Assembly: GCA_964634255.1 (NCBI GenBank)
Contig: CAZWJC010000009.1
Coordinates: 1 to 64,000, forward strand
Reading direction: 5' to 3'
Source of the DNA: MWDV01 sp964634255
Lineage (GTDB): Bacteria > Verrucomicrobiota > Verrucomicrobiia > Limisphaerales > MWDV01
Length of the DNA stretch: 64,000 bases
Below the pieces are notes generated by a model that saw nothing but the letters and a program-made list of their open reading frames with translations, did no database searches and was not told the DNA's origin. Made by a program: the position numbers and the translations under genes. Below are positions 34,109 to 43,358 of this stretch, piece after piece; the stretch's first letter is position 1; every line of letters begins with the position of its first letter.

Positions 34109-37100
34109 CTACCAATTCAGGCGCAGCCGATAGAACCGGCTTGAGGTGTTCTTCGCCGCGGTATCCACGAAGTTGGTTGGTGCGAAGCTTGCCGGGAATT
34201 GAACCAACTCAACCCAGTCCGTCAGGTTGGTGGAGACCAAGACCGAGGCCGGCACCGCATAGCCAGGAATCTGCAACGTGCATCCGAAACCGTCCGAAGC
34301 GAGTCGGGCGTGAATTTCCGGGGTGCCGACGCTCAGGGCCGCCGGCGATGACAGGACGGCACCGGCGAGGTTGCTCACGCTGACCGAGTATTGTCCGGCT
34401 TGAGCCGGGGCAACGTTCCTCAAGAAGAGCAGGCGGTTGGTGGCGTTTGCCAGAGGCGCGCTGTTGAAGTACCACCGGTAGGCAAGCGGCGTGGCGCTTG
34501 CCGCCTCCACCGTGAACGCGACATTGTCCCCCGGACGACAGGCCACTGCTGCGGGCGGCACCAAGAGCTGCGGCAATTGGCGGACCCTCCCGGTGAGTTC
34601 AAAGGCGAAGCTCAGGTCACTGGTGTTGGTTTCCGCCCGGTTTTGATATCGCACCGCGCGTTCGGACGCGGACAACACGCGCTTGAATAGGAACAAGTCG
34701 TCGGCTGCCATGCCGGCGCCGTTGATCGTCTGCTTGAGGACCGTCAGCGGGTTTGCCGTCGGACTCGGGGCGCTGGCTGGCGTTGAGTAGATGTTGCCGT
34801 TGTCCACTTGAATGTTGGCGTTGGTGCCGTCGTACCACCCCACCACGAATCGCCACTGCCCGTAGCCTGTGCCGGCAGTCTGGTCCTGCACCGCAACGCC
34901 ATTCACCTCGAAGCGGTACCGGTTGATCGCGGTCCCCGTGTAATAGAGGCCAAACTCGTTGGATTTCTGAATCCCATAGGCCGGCGCGACCGAACCCAAT
35001 CCAAAAGCAAACCAGCCGCCGACCGTGAAGGGGCCGGAGTAGCGCAGCTCGGGTGCGTCCGCAGCGCTCAAATAGCTCGTTGCCGAGCCATTATTCGTCG
35101 CGCATCCGCCGATCCTGCCGGTCGCTGAGACAACATTGGTGCCGACGAGCCCGAGGTGATTGGTGCCGGCGCTGTCACTCCCCAATGAGGCCGGCACGTC
35201 AAACGTCCACCGGGCGGCTGGCGGCGGTGAGAGGACGACATCGTTGGTGTCTTGATGGACTTCAACCGCGATTACGTTCATCCCCAATTGGAGCAAGTCC
35301 GCAGGCAGCGCGAACTCGAGATACGCCGCTTCCGCGTCGCCATCCACCCGATTCAACGCGGACGCACTGTACGTCAGTGCGCCGGCCGGCAGGTTGTCCC
35401 GGAAAACCTCGGTGCCGTTCAGGTAAACCGCGGCTCCGTCGTCGCGAAGTAACCGCCCCGTCAGCAACCCGAAGCCCGTCAGATTCGTGATTGAGAATCT
35501 GTGGCGGAAATAGACGGTTTGGGGAGACTGTCCCCGGCCCACCACGGTCGTCTCATCGCCGTCGCCGTACCCCATGTGCCCCGCCCCGTAGGGCCAGGTG
35601 GTATCGTCATAGCCGCCCTGCCGCCAGGTGTCCCCCAAGTCAACTCCCCGATCCTGGTATCGCCAGACGCTCGAACTGGTGATCACCGTCCTGTTCGACG
35701 GCGACTCCAACACTGTGAGGCGCGCCACTGCGCTGGTAACCACCCCGAATGCGTTGCTCGCGATGGCGGAGTAATCGCCGGCCTGGCGCGCCGCGAGGTT
35801 GGTGAGCAACAGCGTGGCGTTGGTACTGGGGGCGTCCGCGACCGGCACGCCGTTGAGAAGCCAGCAGTAGCTAAGCTCGTTCGTGCTGACCGCGGTGATG
35901 GCGAACACGGCCGTCTCGCCAACGGGACGCACAAGCGCGCGTGGATGGGCAATGAGGTTTGGAGGCTGCGACCAACGACCGGCAACGCGGACCACGGCAC
36001 TGGTAATCACGCCCGCGGGATTACTGACCACCACACAGTACTCGCCCACCTGCTCCGGCCCGCAATTGGTGAGGGTCAGGCGCGCCTCGGTGGCGTGCGC
36101 GAGATTCGTCCCGTTCAAGCTCCATTGAAAAGCCGGCGGCGGCCACCCCAAGGCTTCGACGCGGAGCGACGCCGTTTCACCAGGGGACACCGCGCGCGGA
36201 CGCGGCTGCCGGATGATGGTCGGCGCGCCGTCATCCAACGCCTCGATGGCGGCAGCGATCTGCTCGCGGGCTTGCTGCAAACCCTCGGGATCACGTTCGA
36301 AGGCGCTCACTGACGGCGCCTGAACGTGAATCGTGTTCAACGCGATCTGCCCCACCAGAACGGCAGGATGTTCGGGGCCAAGCCTCAATTCCCCCCGGCG
36401 CAGCATCTCCTTCAAGAGCCAAAAGTACTCGCCGTCCTCCAATCCTTCCCGTAGCAATTCCCACCGCAGGGAATTGATCGGACCCGCAACCAACGGTTCT
36501 GTCGGCAGCGTCCGCGTCGGCGGGTAGAGCAACATGCCATCCCCATTGCCCAGGTAAATTGGCCCCCCGCGACTCATCGGGTCCTCCCAAGGGTTGCGTT
36601 CGTTGCCGTTCTCGTCCAGATACCACGTGGTGTTCCAATACAACTCCGTCGTAACCCCATACCGCTCGGCCAGCCAAGCGCGGATGCGGTGGTTGATTGC
36701 GGGATGATCGATGAAGTTGTTCGGACGCGGCGCCAACGGCGACATGCAAACGTACCAACCCATCGAATCGCCGGCCGCCAGGCGTTCGCGCGCGCGGGAG
36801 GCGTGGTCGAAGTAGCGCAGGTTGCTGAGCAGCGGCACCCACGTATCCACAGCGTGATACAGCGCCGGATCCGGCGACACCGTCAACACTCGGCGCAAGC
36901 CCGGTGCAGCCGCTTGCACGGCCCTCATCCCCGCGAGGACGTAGGCGATGGCATCCGGCTGCGGCTCGTCGTACCAAAAGCAGTACGCTTCCTCCGCCCA
37001 GCCATTCTCCCGCAAGTGCGCCATGATGGGTTTCATGAGCGCTTCCAGGAGCTGACAGTACTCTGGGGTAAACCGCTCATAGTCCCCGAGCGTCACCGGT

Positions 37101-39202
37101 ACCCAGGGCCCTTTCAGACCGAGAACGTTGAACGCGTTGAAGTGGAAGTCGTCCAGATAGCGGGTCATCGCGGCGTCGAAGTTGCGAAAATCGACCTTGA
37201 ACTGCCCAGCCTTGAGGTCCCACACGATCGGGGCATACAAGTGCGGTGCGTAGGGGCTGATCCGATGGCGACGGAAGTTCTGCAAATAGAGGTCCCACGT
37301 GGCCCGTTTCTGCTCCGCGTTCGTCAGCCCATGCCACGCTCCGTAGATGTCCGCGTGATAAGCCGTCACGGTATGCGTGGTTTCCGGCAGGGAGAAACGG
37401 TACACGTGCAGCCGCACCGGCACGGACATCGAACGCTGCGGCGATTCAACGGTCACAGTGGCCTCATAATCGCCCGGCGGGGTGCCTGGTGGCACGAACA
37501 CCGTGATCCAGAACGGTTGGTTTGTGTGGGGACTCAAGTCGAAGGGTTCGCGGAGAGGCACAAGCGCATCGGGATGCGCACCGGTCGCACCTGAGGCGTC
37601 AGTCGGACGCGTCACATTTACGTATTCGACATAGCAGACCTCGATGTTGGTAGCGGCGATGCGCGGTTGCCCCGACAACTGAGACGCCACAAAGTCGCTC
37701 ACACTGACGGTCACATTCGTGAGCGCAATCTCCGGTCGCAAGACCAACTGGAACGGCTCGTACTCATTGCGGGCTGCGGAAATCTGAACAGCGGTATTGG
37801 TGCTGAAGGGCAGGGCTCGCTCGCGTCCGACTTTGTAAGTGCTCCCGCACCACCATACGGGACAATCCGCCGATCCGGGCAGCCGGGCTCCGAAGCTGTC
37901 ATCCCGGATCGCCGCCACCCCCAGGTGCATCGCGCCGCTCAGGAGAAGCGTGCCCTGCAGCGCATCCCGGATCTCGACCCGAGCCATGTTTTCCCCTGCT
38001 CCCGCGCTCGGCAACGCCAGTTCTACCTCATTCGTCGCGCGGGCTGACACCACCACGCTTGCAGTGTTTTCGCGCGTGCCTGCCGGCCCCTCCGTCCTGC
38101 AAACAACCCCCATTTCACGAGCCTCGGCATACGGGTTTCTCAACTCGACACTCAACACGTGGGCGGTAGCGGTGGCGGCCATCGCGACCGGTACAATCAG
38201 ATCACTGCGCGCTTCCTGTTCAAAGAACCACGTATTGCCATCGGCCGGTGGAAGGCTTGTCGAAATCTCCGCTTCCAACTTGTAGTCAGTCACAAAGAGA
38301 GTGTCCGTACAACGCAGGCGGACGAAGAGGGTTTGGGCCGGGAACAGGCCCGCGGGCAGATTGGTTTCCAACAACCACGGTGACGTACCCGAGGCTGTAC
38401 TCAACCGGCCTGATTCCTGCCACGTCAACCCATTAGCGCTCGTTTCGAGCACCAAACTGCCGGCGGAACCATTCCCAACCGTCACGCTGACCTGGGCATT
38501 CGTCATCACGAGACCCGGCCAGCCATGTTGGTAGATCACAAACGCGTCCCCGGTAAGCCTCCAACTCCCTCCCCAGTCGTCCCCGCTAAACGTAGCCGTG
38601 TGGCTGTGCAGGCAGCGGGCGTAGCTCCCACAAAAGTCGGTCATTCGCGTTTGAAACAGGTAGCGATTGGTGTGCAGGCTCTCCCCGACTCCCAACTGGA
38701 ATCCTCCGGTGCGCGTGTGCAAAGGGATGGCCGGCTTGACCTGAACGTCATCGAAGTAGTGCGTGCCGGTTCCGCCCGCCTGATCCAGCAGGACACGTGG
38801 AGTGAGCCGATTTGTCGGCGTCGTCAATACAACGCCAAAGGGCGACCACTGATCGCACAAAACCATCCGGCGACCGCCCACCCCCTCCAGTTGGGCGACC
38901 GCCCCCATCCCAGTCCCGTTGGTGGACATCCCCCAGAACCGCACCGCATAAGGTTGGTTTGGCTCAACCGCGCAGCCGGATGTCGTCCGCCAGATTGGCC
39001 ATGTGCCGCCGGTTCCTGTCCCCGAGACGCAGTGCCCTCCCGTTCGGCCGAACGCCTCCCAACTGCCCGATGACCCGCTAAGCTCCCAAGATGCCGGCTG
39101 GTACGTCCCGGTCTCAAATGAAGGGTTGGGGACGAGGTTCTGACCAAGAACCACTCCCTGTAACAAGCAACCCGCGATCAAACTGAGGGTAGACTTCCTC
39201 AT
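34109..39202 (-). CDS. Giant secreted DUF4091/GH123-like protein, paralogue 1, with extra N-terminal carbohydrate-binding-like region
   Basis: This 1697-aa protein has a signal peptide (1-20). Residues 22-160 look like a CBM4/9-type sandwich (NLVPNPSFETGTYQPASWEL) and 165-430 form further beta-rich domains; both are absent from the two downstream paralogues. The GH123/DUF4091-like region runs from about 445 to 940 (WWCGSTYKVGRERALP, ARNEYEPFQLVLRP, CFWYDEPQPD with the Asp745-Glu746 pair, SLRWELLREGLEDGEYFWLL). Two Ig-like domains follow (about 996-1190), then a galactose-binding-like domain, a LamG/ConA domain (GGWFAFG, GWYDGTNANIQVDNG), a third Ig-like domain and a C-terminal STNLxxW...RFYRLR module. 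GH123 members are beta-N-acetylgalactosaminidases using an adjacent Asp-Glu pair; activity here is inferred. Confidence 0.9.
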   Translation of the reverse strand: MRKSTLSLIAGCLLQGVVLGQNLVPNPSFETGTYQPASWELSGSSGSWEAFGRTGGHCVSGTGTGGTWPIWRTTSGCAVEPNQPYAVRFWGMSTNGTGMGAVAQLEGVGGRRMVLCDQWSPFGVVLTTPTNRLTPRVLLDQAGGTGTHYFDDVQVKPAIPLHTRTGGFQLGVGESLHTNRYLFQTRMTDFCGSYARCLHSHTATFSGDDWGGSWRLTGDAFVIYQHGWPGLVMTNAQVSVTVGNGSAGSLVLETSANGLTWQESGRLSTASGTSPWLLETNLPAGLFPAQTLFVRLRCTDTLFVTDYKLEAEISTSLPPADGNTWFFEQEARSDLIVPVAMAATATAHVLSVELRNPYAEAREMGVVCRTEGPAGTRENTASVVVSARATNEVELALPSAGAGENMARVEIRDALQGTLLLSGAMHLGVAAIRDDSFGARLPGSADCPVWWCGSTYKVGRERALPFSTNTAVQISAARNEYEPFQLVLRPEIALTNVTVSVSDFVASQLSGQPRIAATNIEVCYVEYVNVTRPTDASGATGAHPDALVPLREPFDLSPHTNQPFWITVFVPPGTPPGDYEATVTVESPQRSMSVPVRLHVYRFSLPETTHTVTAYHADIYGAWHGLTNAEQKRATWDLYLQNFRRHRISPYAPHLYAPIVWDLKAGQFKVDFRNFDAAMTRYLDDFHFNAFNVLGLKGPWVPVTLGDYERFTPEYCQLLEALMKPIMAHLRENGWAEEAYCFWYDEPQPDAIAYVLAGMRAVQAAAPGLRRVLTVSPDPALYHAVDTWVPLLSNLRYFDHASRARERLAAGDSMGWYVCMSPLAPRPNNFIDHPAINHRIRAWLAERYGVTTELYWNTTWYLDENGNERNPWEDPMSRGGPIYLGNGDGMLLYPPTRTLPTEPLVAGPINSLRWELLREGLEDGEYFWLLKEMLRRGELRLGPEHPAVLVGQIALNTIHVQAPSVSAFERDPEGLQQAREQIAAAIEALDDGAPTIIRQPRPRAVSPGETASLRVEALGWPPPAFQWSLNGTNLAHATEARLTLTNCGPEQVGEYCVVVSNPAGVITSAVVRVAGRWSQPPNLIAHPRALVRPVGETAVFAITAVSTNELSYCWLLNGVPVADAPSTNATLLLTNLAARQAGDYSAIASNAFGVVTSAVARLTVLESPSNRTVITSSSVWRYQDRGVDLGDTWRQGGYDDTTWPYGAGHMGYGDGDETTVVGRGQSPQTVYFRHRFSITNLTGFGLLTGRLLRDDGAAVYLNGTEVFRDNLPAGALTYSASALNRVDGDAEAAYLEFALPADLLQLGMNVIAVEVHQDTNDVVLSPPPAARWTFDVPASLGSDSAGTNHLGLVGTNVVSATGRIGGCATNNGSATSYLSAADAPELRYSGPFTVGGWFAFGLGSVAPAYGIQKSNEFGLYYTGTAINRYRFEVNGVAVQDQTAGTGYGQWRFVVGWYDGTNANIQVDNGNIYSTPASAPSPTANPLTVLKQTINGAGMAADDLFLFKRVLSASERAVRYQNRAETNTSDLSFAFELTGRVRQLPQLLVPPAAVACRPGDNVAFTVEAASATPLAYRWYFNSAPLANATNRLLFLRNVAPAQAGQYSVSVSNLAGAVLSSPAALSVGTPEIHARLASDGFGCTLQIPGYAVPASVLVSTNLTDWVELVQFPASFAPTNFVDTAAKNTSSRFYRLRLNW

Positions 39203-39370
39203 GCGCGCACAAACTTAGCGACCGACGTGACCTTCCGCAACCCTTTGCGTCGTCTCTCTGCACGACTCTGCCGTGACCCGCTGTCCGCTCCGAACGCGGC
39301 AATCATCCCACAAGTTCAAACGGGCGATCGCGTGGACCAAAGAAAAGTGCAAGCTCGTCGCACAGCGGAA

Positions 39371-42300
39371 TCAGGGGGCATACTCCAGACGCAAGCGATA
39401 AAACCGACTCGGGGCGTTCGGAGACAGGCTATCCACCAAGTTCGTGGGTGTGAGACTCGCCGGGAGACGGACCAGTTCCGTCCAGTCCGCAAGGTTGGTG
39501 GAGACCAGAATCGTGGCCGGCACGGCATAGCCCGGAATCTGCAACGTGCAACCCGCTCCCCCTGCGGCAACACGGGCTCGGATCTCCGGCGCACCTATAA
39601 CCGCCAGGGCCGCCGACGAACGCACTGCGCCGGCAACGTTGCTTACGCTGACCGAATACTGTCCCGCCTGCGTCGCCGCAACCGAATTCAAGAAGAGCAG
39701 GCGGTTCGTAGCTCCCCCTAATGGCTTTCCCTCGAAGTACCACTGATAGGTCAGCGGTGTGGCGCTCGCTGCATCTACGAGGAACACCGCCTTTTCTCCC
39801 ACCCAACGGGTCAAGCTGACCGGCGGCGACAGAATCTGAGGTAACTGGCGAGCCGTGCCGGCCAAGGCGAAGTCAAAACTCAAATCGCTTGAGTGAGGTA
39901 ATGTCCGGTTTCCGTAGCGGGCCGTGCGCTCCAACGGCGACAACACGCGCTTGTAAAAGAACAGCTCGTCGGCCGCCATGCCGCCGTTGCTCAGCGGCTT
40001 CTGGAGCGCGATAAGAGGATTGGCGGAGTCCACGGGCGGAGTGGCGGTCGCCCAGCAAACCGGACCGTCGTCCACTTGGATGCTAATGTTCGTGCCGTCG
40101 TACCAGCCCACCACGAAGCGCCACTGCCCGCCCGCCGTGCCGGGCGTCTGGTCCTGCACCGAGGCTCCGTTAACCTCGAAGCGGTAGCGGTTGGTAGCCG
40201 TGCCCGTGTAATACAGGCGAAACTCACCGGCCTTCCCCAAGCAGGTGATGGCGGGGTCATCGCCCGTCGTCACGCCGAAAGCGAACCACCCTCCAACCGT
40301 GAACGGCCCGGAGTAACTCAACTCCGGCGCATCAGCAGCGACCAGGCAGCCGGTCGCGGAATAGCTGTTGGAGACCGAACCGCCGAATCTTCCAGGCTGG
40401 GCAACGATATTCGCACCCGAGCTCACGAAGTGGTTCGTCCCGATGCTGTCCCGCCAAGGCGAGGCGTTTTCGTCCAACGACCACGCCGCCACGGGCTGCC
40501 ACGTCTGCGGCAAATCATTCGTGCTTTGATGCACCGCGACAGCGACCTGATTCAAACCAGCCTTGATCACATTGGTCGGCACGGAAAAGGAGACGTACTC
40601 GGCTTCAGCTTCGCCCTCGATGGCGGCGAGAGCCGGAGTCGCGTAGACCATGCTGCCACTCGGGAGATTGTCGCGGAACACTTCGGTGCCGTTCACGTAA
40701 ACCGCGGCGCCATCATCCCGCCGCATCCGGCCCGTGAGGGAAACGAACTGCGTTGCTGGCGCAACATTGAAGGTATGCCGGAAATAAACCGTCGCCGGTG
40801 ACAGGTTGCTGCCCACCACAGTCACAAGATCTTCCTCGCCGTATCCGATCGGACACTGGCCCACCGCCCACGCGGCATCGCCGGCATCCGTCTGCCACCA
40901 ACTTGCTCCAAGATCCAAACCGGCGTCGTGATAGCGCCAGTCCGCCCCTGCTGAAACCAATGACAAGTCCGTAGTCGTGGCCAAAATGGTCAGCCTGGCC
41001 ACGGCACTGGTGGTCACGCCCGCCACATTGCTCAGCACCGCACAATAGCCGCCGGCCTGGCTCAAATCCAAGTTGGTGAGCACCAGCGTGGCGTTCGTGC
41101 CGCTGGCGAGCGGGCAACCGTTGTGCAACCAACGGTAGCCAATGGTATTCGAACTCACTGCGGTCACCGAGAAGATCGCCGTCTCGGTGATGTAGCGGAT
41201 CAGATCAACAGGTGGCGCAATGATCCGAGGCGAGTCCAACCAGTATCCCTCCACCCGCGCTACGCTGCTGGTCGCCACGCCCCAGGTATTGCTAGCCACC
41301 ACGCTGTAGTCACCAAGGTTCGCTGAGTTGATATTGCTGAGGGCCAGGAAACTACCGGTGGCGGCGGCAAGCGCACCCCCATTGAGATGCCACTGATAGG
41401 CTGGCAATGGCCACCCCAAGGCTTCAGTTCGCAACACAGCCGAACCGTTCCAAGCGACCGCACGAGAGGTCGGTTGGCGCACCACCAGGGGAGCACGGTC
41501 CCCGAGGGCTTCAATCGCCTCGGCCAATCTCAGGCGGGCGGCGTATAGCTGTTGGGGATTCATTGCGTAAACCCGTGCCGAGGTCACCAAGCCCAGCGCA
41601 GCATTTCGCGCGGCCGTTGCCTCGACCAGAGCGGCGCTTCCCGGAGCCAATCGCATTCGAGCGCGTTCTTCAAACCGTTTCAAGAGCCAGAAGTACTCAC
41701 GATCTTCCAACGCCTCGCGCAGGAGTTCCCAGCGGAGAGAGTTCACGGGCGGCTCGATCACCGGCTTGTCCGGTCGCACGCGGGTGGGCGGATACAGCAA
41801 CGCCCCGTCGCCATTGGAGGTCTTGGAACTGGACTCGGCATTGGTCCAAGGGTTGTACGGCCAGTAGTTGACTGACCAATAGATGTCTCCGGTCACACCA
41901 TATTTCTCCGCCAGCCAGGGCCGGATGCGATGCAGCAACGCAGGCTGATCCACGAAGTAGTTCGGCACCGGCGATTTGGGTCCCATGGCGACATACGGCC
42001 AAAGTTCATCGCCGGTCTGGCGCAGGCCCTCGTACTTTGGCCGCCCGGCTTCATACAGGTCCAGGATGATCACCCAGATATCCACCTTGCGGCGCAGATT
42101 CGTCTCGAACTCGCTGTCGGTCACGTAATGAGTTTGAAGCCGCGCCAAGCCGGGCGCGCATTCCCCCAAGGCACTCAACCCATCAAGCACGTAGGTGCGC
42201 TGCGCAGGGGTTACGGGTTCGTCCGCCCAATAGCAGTAGGCTTTCTCCATCCACCCCTTCTCGCGAAGATGCGCAAGGATCGAAGACCAAAACTGCGCGA

Positions 42301-43261
42301 ACAGCCGGCGGTATTCGGGCGTGAACGCGGGATAGCCTCCCAAGTAGGTCGGGAATACTGGAGACTTGTGGCCAATCACGTTGAAGGCATTGAAGCCGAA
42401 TTCGTCCAAGTAGCGCTCCATCGCCGCGTCAAATTCCCGGAAGTCAAAAGTGAATTTACCGCCGTAATAACTCCACACGATTGGCGAGTACAGATGCGCG
42501 GAATACGGGCTGACCCGATGCTTCCGATAATTCTGCATATACAAATCCCAAATCGCACGCTGCTGCGCGACTGTGGCCGGCCGATGCCAGTTGTAGGAGG
42601 AGCCCGACTCGATGGGCACAGAGGTGTAGTAGGCGGTCCGCGTGTGGGTCACGTCTGGCAGGCAAAAGTCAAACACGCGCAATTGCACGGATACCGAAAA
42701 CTGGTTAAATCCCGTGAAGGTGATGGTCCCGTCGTAGATTCCAGCGGGGACGTCCTTCGGCACATAGATCGTGAGCCACAGCGGCTGATTTGATCCGCCC
42801 GCAGCGGTGAAGGGCGCCGCAAGTGGCACCAGCGGATCCGGATGCAGACCCGTGGTGCAGAAGTAGGTGTCAGAAGCCGTGGTCACGGGCACGTATTCGA
42901 CCACGCAGACTTCAACATTCGATCCGGCGATGGCCACACCGCCACCTTGAAGGGTGAAATCGCTGACAGCCACCGTCAAGTTGCTCCACGTTGCCTCGGG
43001 TCGTAGCACGACTTGAAAGGGCTCATACTCGTTGCGGGCCGCGCTGATCTGCACTGCGTTGGCCGTCCGTTCCGGCACGTCACGTTCGCGGCCTACTTTG
43101 TAAGTGGCCTCGCACCACCAAACCACGCCGCCCGCGGGGGATGGCAGGCGGTAGCCGTACGATTCGTCCAGAATAGCCGGGACGATCACCTGACCCGATG
43201 CCACGCCACAAAGGATGCCGGCAATCATTGCCAACACGATGCGTCCAAACCTTCGAGGCAC
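39371..43261 (-). CDS. Giant secreted DUF4091/GH123-like protein, paralogue 2
   Basis: This protein of about 1296 aa starts at GTG 43261. That start gives a good signal peptide (RRFGRIVLAMIAGILCGVASG); the frame stays open to 43417, overlapping the upstream paralogue's 3' end. The GH123/DUF4091-like region starts straight after the signal (WWCEATYKVGRERDVP, ARNEYEPFQVVLRP, YCYWADEPVTP, LRWELLREALEDREYFWLL). It is followed by the same Ig, Ig, galactose-binding-like, LamG-like (GGWFAFGV, GWYDGTNISIQVDDG), Ig and C-terminal module order as paralogue 1. DNA similarity between paralogues 1 and 2 is high at the 3' end. It is presumably exported and surface-attached; substrate unknown. Confidence 0.9.
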   Translation of the reverse strand: MPRRFGRIVLAMIAGILCGVASGQVIVPAILDESYGYRLPSPAGGVVWWCEATYKVGRERDVPERTANAVQISAARNEYEPFQVVLRPEATWSNLTVAVSDFTLQGGGVAIAGSNVEVCVVEYVPVTTASDTYFCTTGLHPDPLVPLAAPFTAAGGSNQPLWLTIYVPKDVPAGIYDGTITFTGFNQFSVSVQLRVFDFCLPDVTHTRTAYYTSVPIESGSSYNWHRPATVAQQRAIWDLYMQNYRKHRVSPYSAHLYSPIVWSYYGGKFTFDFREFDAAMERYLDEFGFNAFNVIGHKSPVFPTYLGGYPAFTPEYRRLFAQFWSSILAHLREKGWMEKAYCYWADEPVTPAQRTYVLDGLSALGECAPGLARLQTHYVTDSEFETNLRRKVDIWVIILDLYEAGRPKYEGLRQTGDELWPYVAMGPKSPVPNYFVDQPALLHRIRPWLAEKYGVTGDIYWSVNYWPYNPWTNAESSSKTSNGDGALLYPPTRVRPDKPVIEPPVNSLRWELLREALEDREYFWLLKRFEERARMRLAPGSAALVEATAARNAALGLVTSARVYAMNPQQLYAARLRLAEAIEALGDRAPLVVRQPTSRAVAWNGSAVLRTEALGWPLPAYQWHLNGGALAAATGSFLALSNINSANLGDYSVVASNTWGVATSSVARVEGYWLDSPRIIAPPVDLIRYITETAIFSVTAVSSNTIGYRWLHNGCPLASGTNATLVLTNLDLSQAGGYCAVLSNVAGVTTSAVARLTILATTTDLSLVSAGADWRYHDAGLDLGASWWQTDAGDAAWAVGQCPIGYGEEDLVTVVGSNLSPATVYFRHTFNVAPATQFVSLTGRMRRDDGAAVYVNGTEVFRDNLPSGSMVYATPALAAIEGEAEAEYVSFSVPTNVIKAGLNQVAVAVHQSTNDLPQTWQPVAAWSLDENASPWRDSIGTNHFVSSGANIVAQPGRFGGSVSNSYSATGCLVAADAPELSYSGPFTVGGWFAFGVTTGDDPAITCLGKAGEFRLYYTGTATNRYRFEVNGASVQDQTPGTAGGQWRFVVGWYDGTNISIQVDDGPVCWATATPPVDSANPLIALQKPLSNGGMAADELFFYKRVLSPLERTARYGNRTLPHSSDLSFDFALAGTARQLPQILSPPVSLTRWVGEKAVFLVDAASATPLTYQWYFEGKPLGGATNRLLFLNSVAATQAGQYSVSVSNVAGAVRSSAALAVIGAPEIRARVAAGGAGCTLQIPGYAVPATILVSTNLADWTELVRLPASLTPTNLVDSLSPNAPSRFYRLRLEYAP

Positions 43262-43358
43262 GGACGTCAGCAAACTCAGACAATTCCCAACACACCGCAG
43301 GGTGTCAGGCTTCGGCTCACGGCGCTCTGTCGAGTCAACATTCACAGGATCAGCCAAG

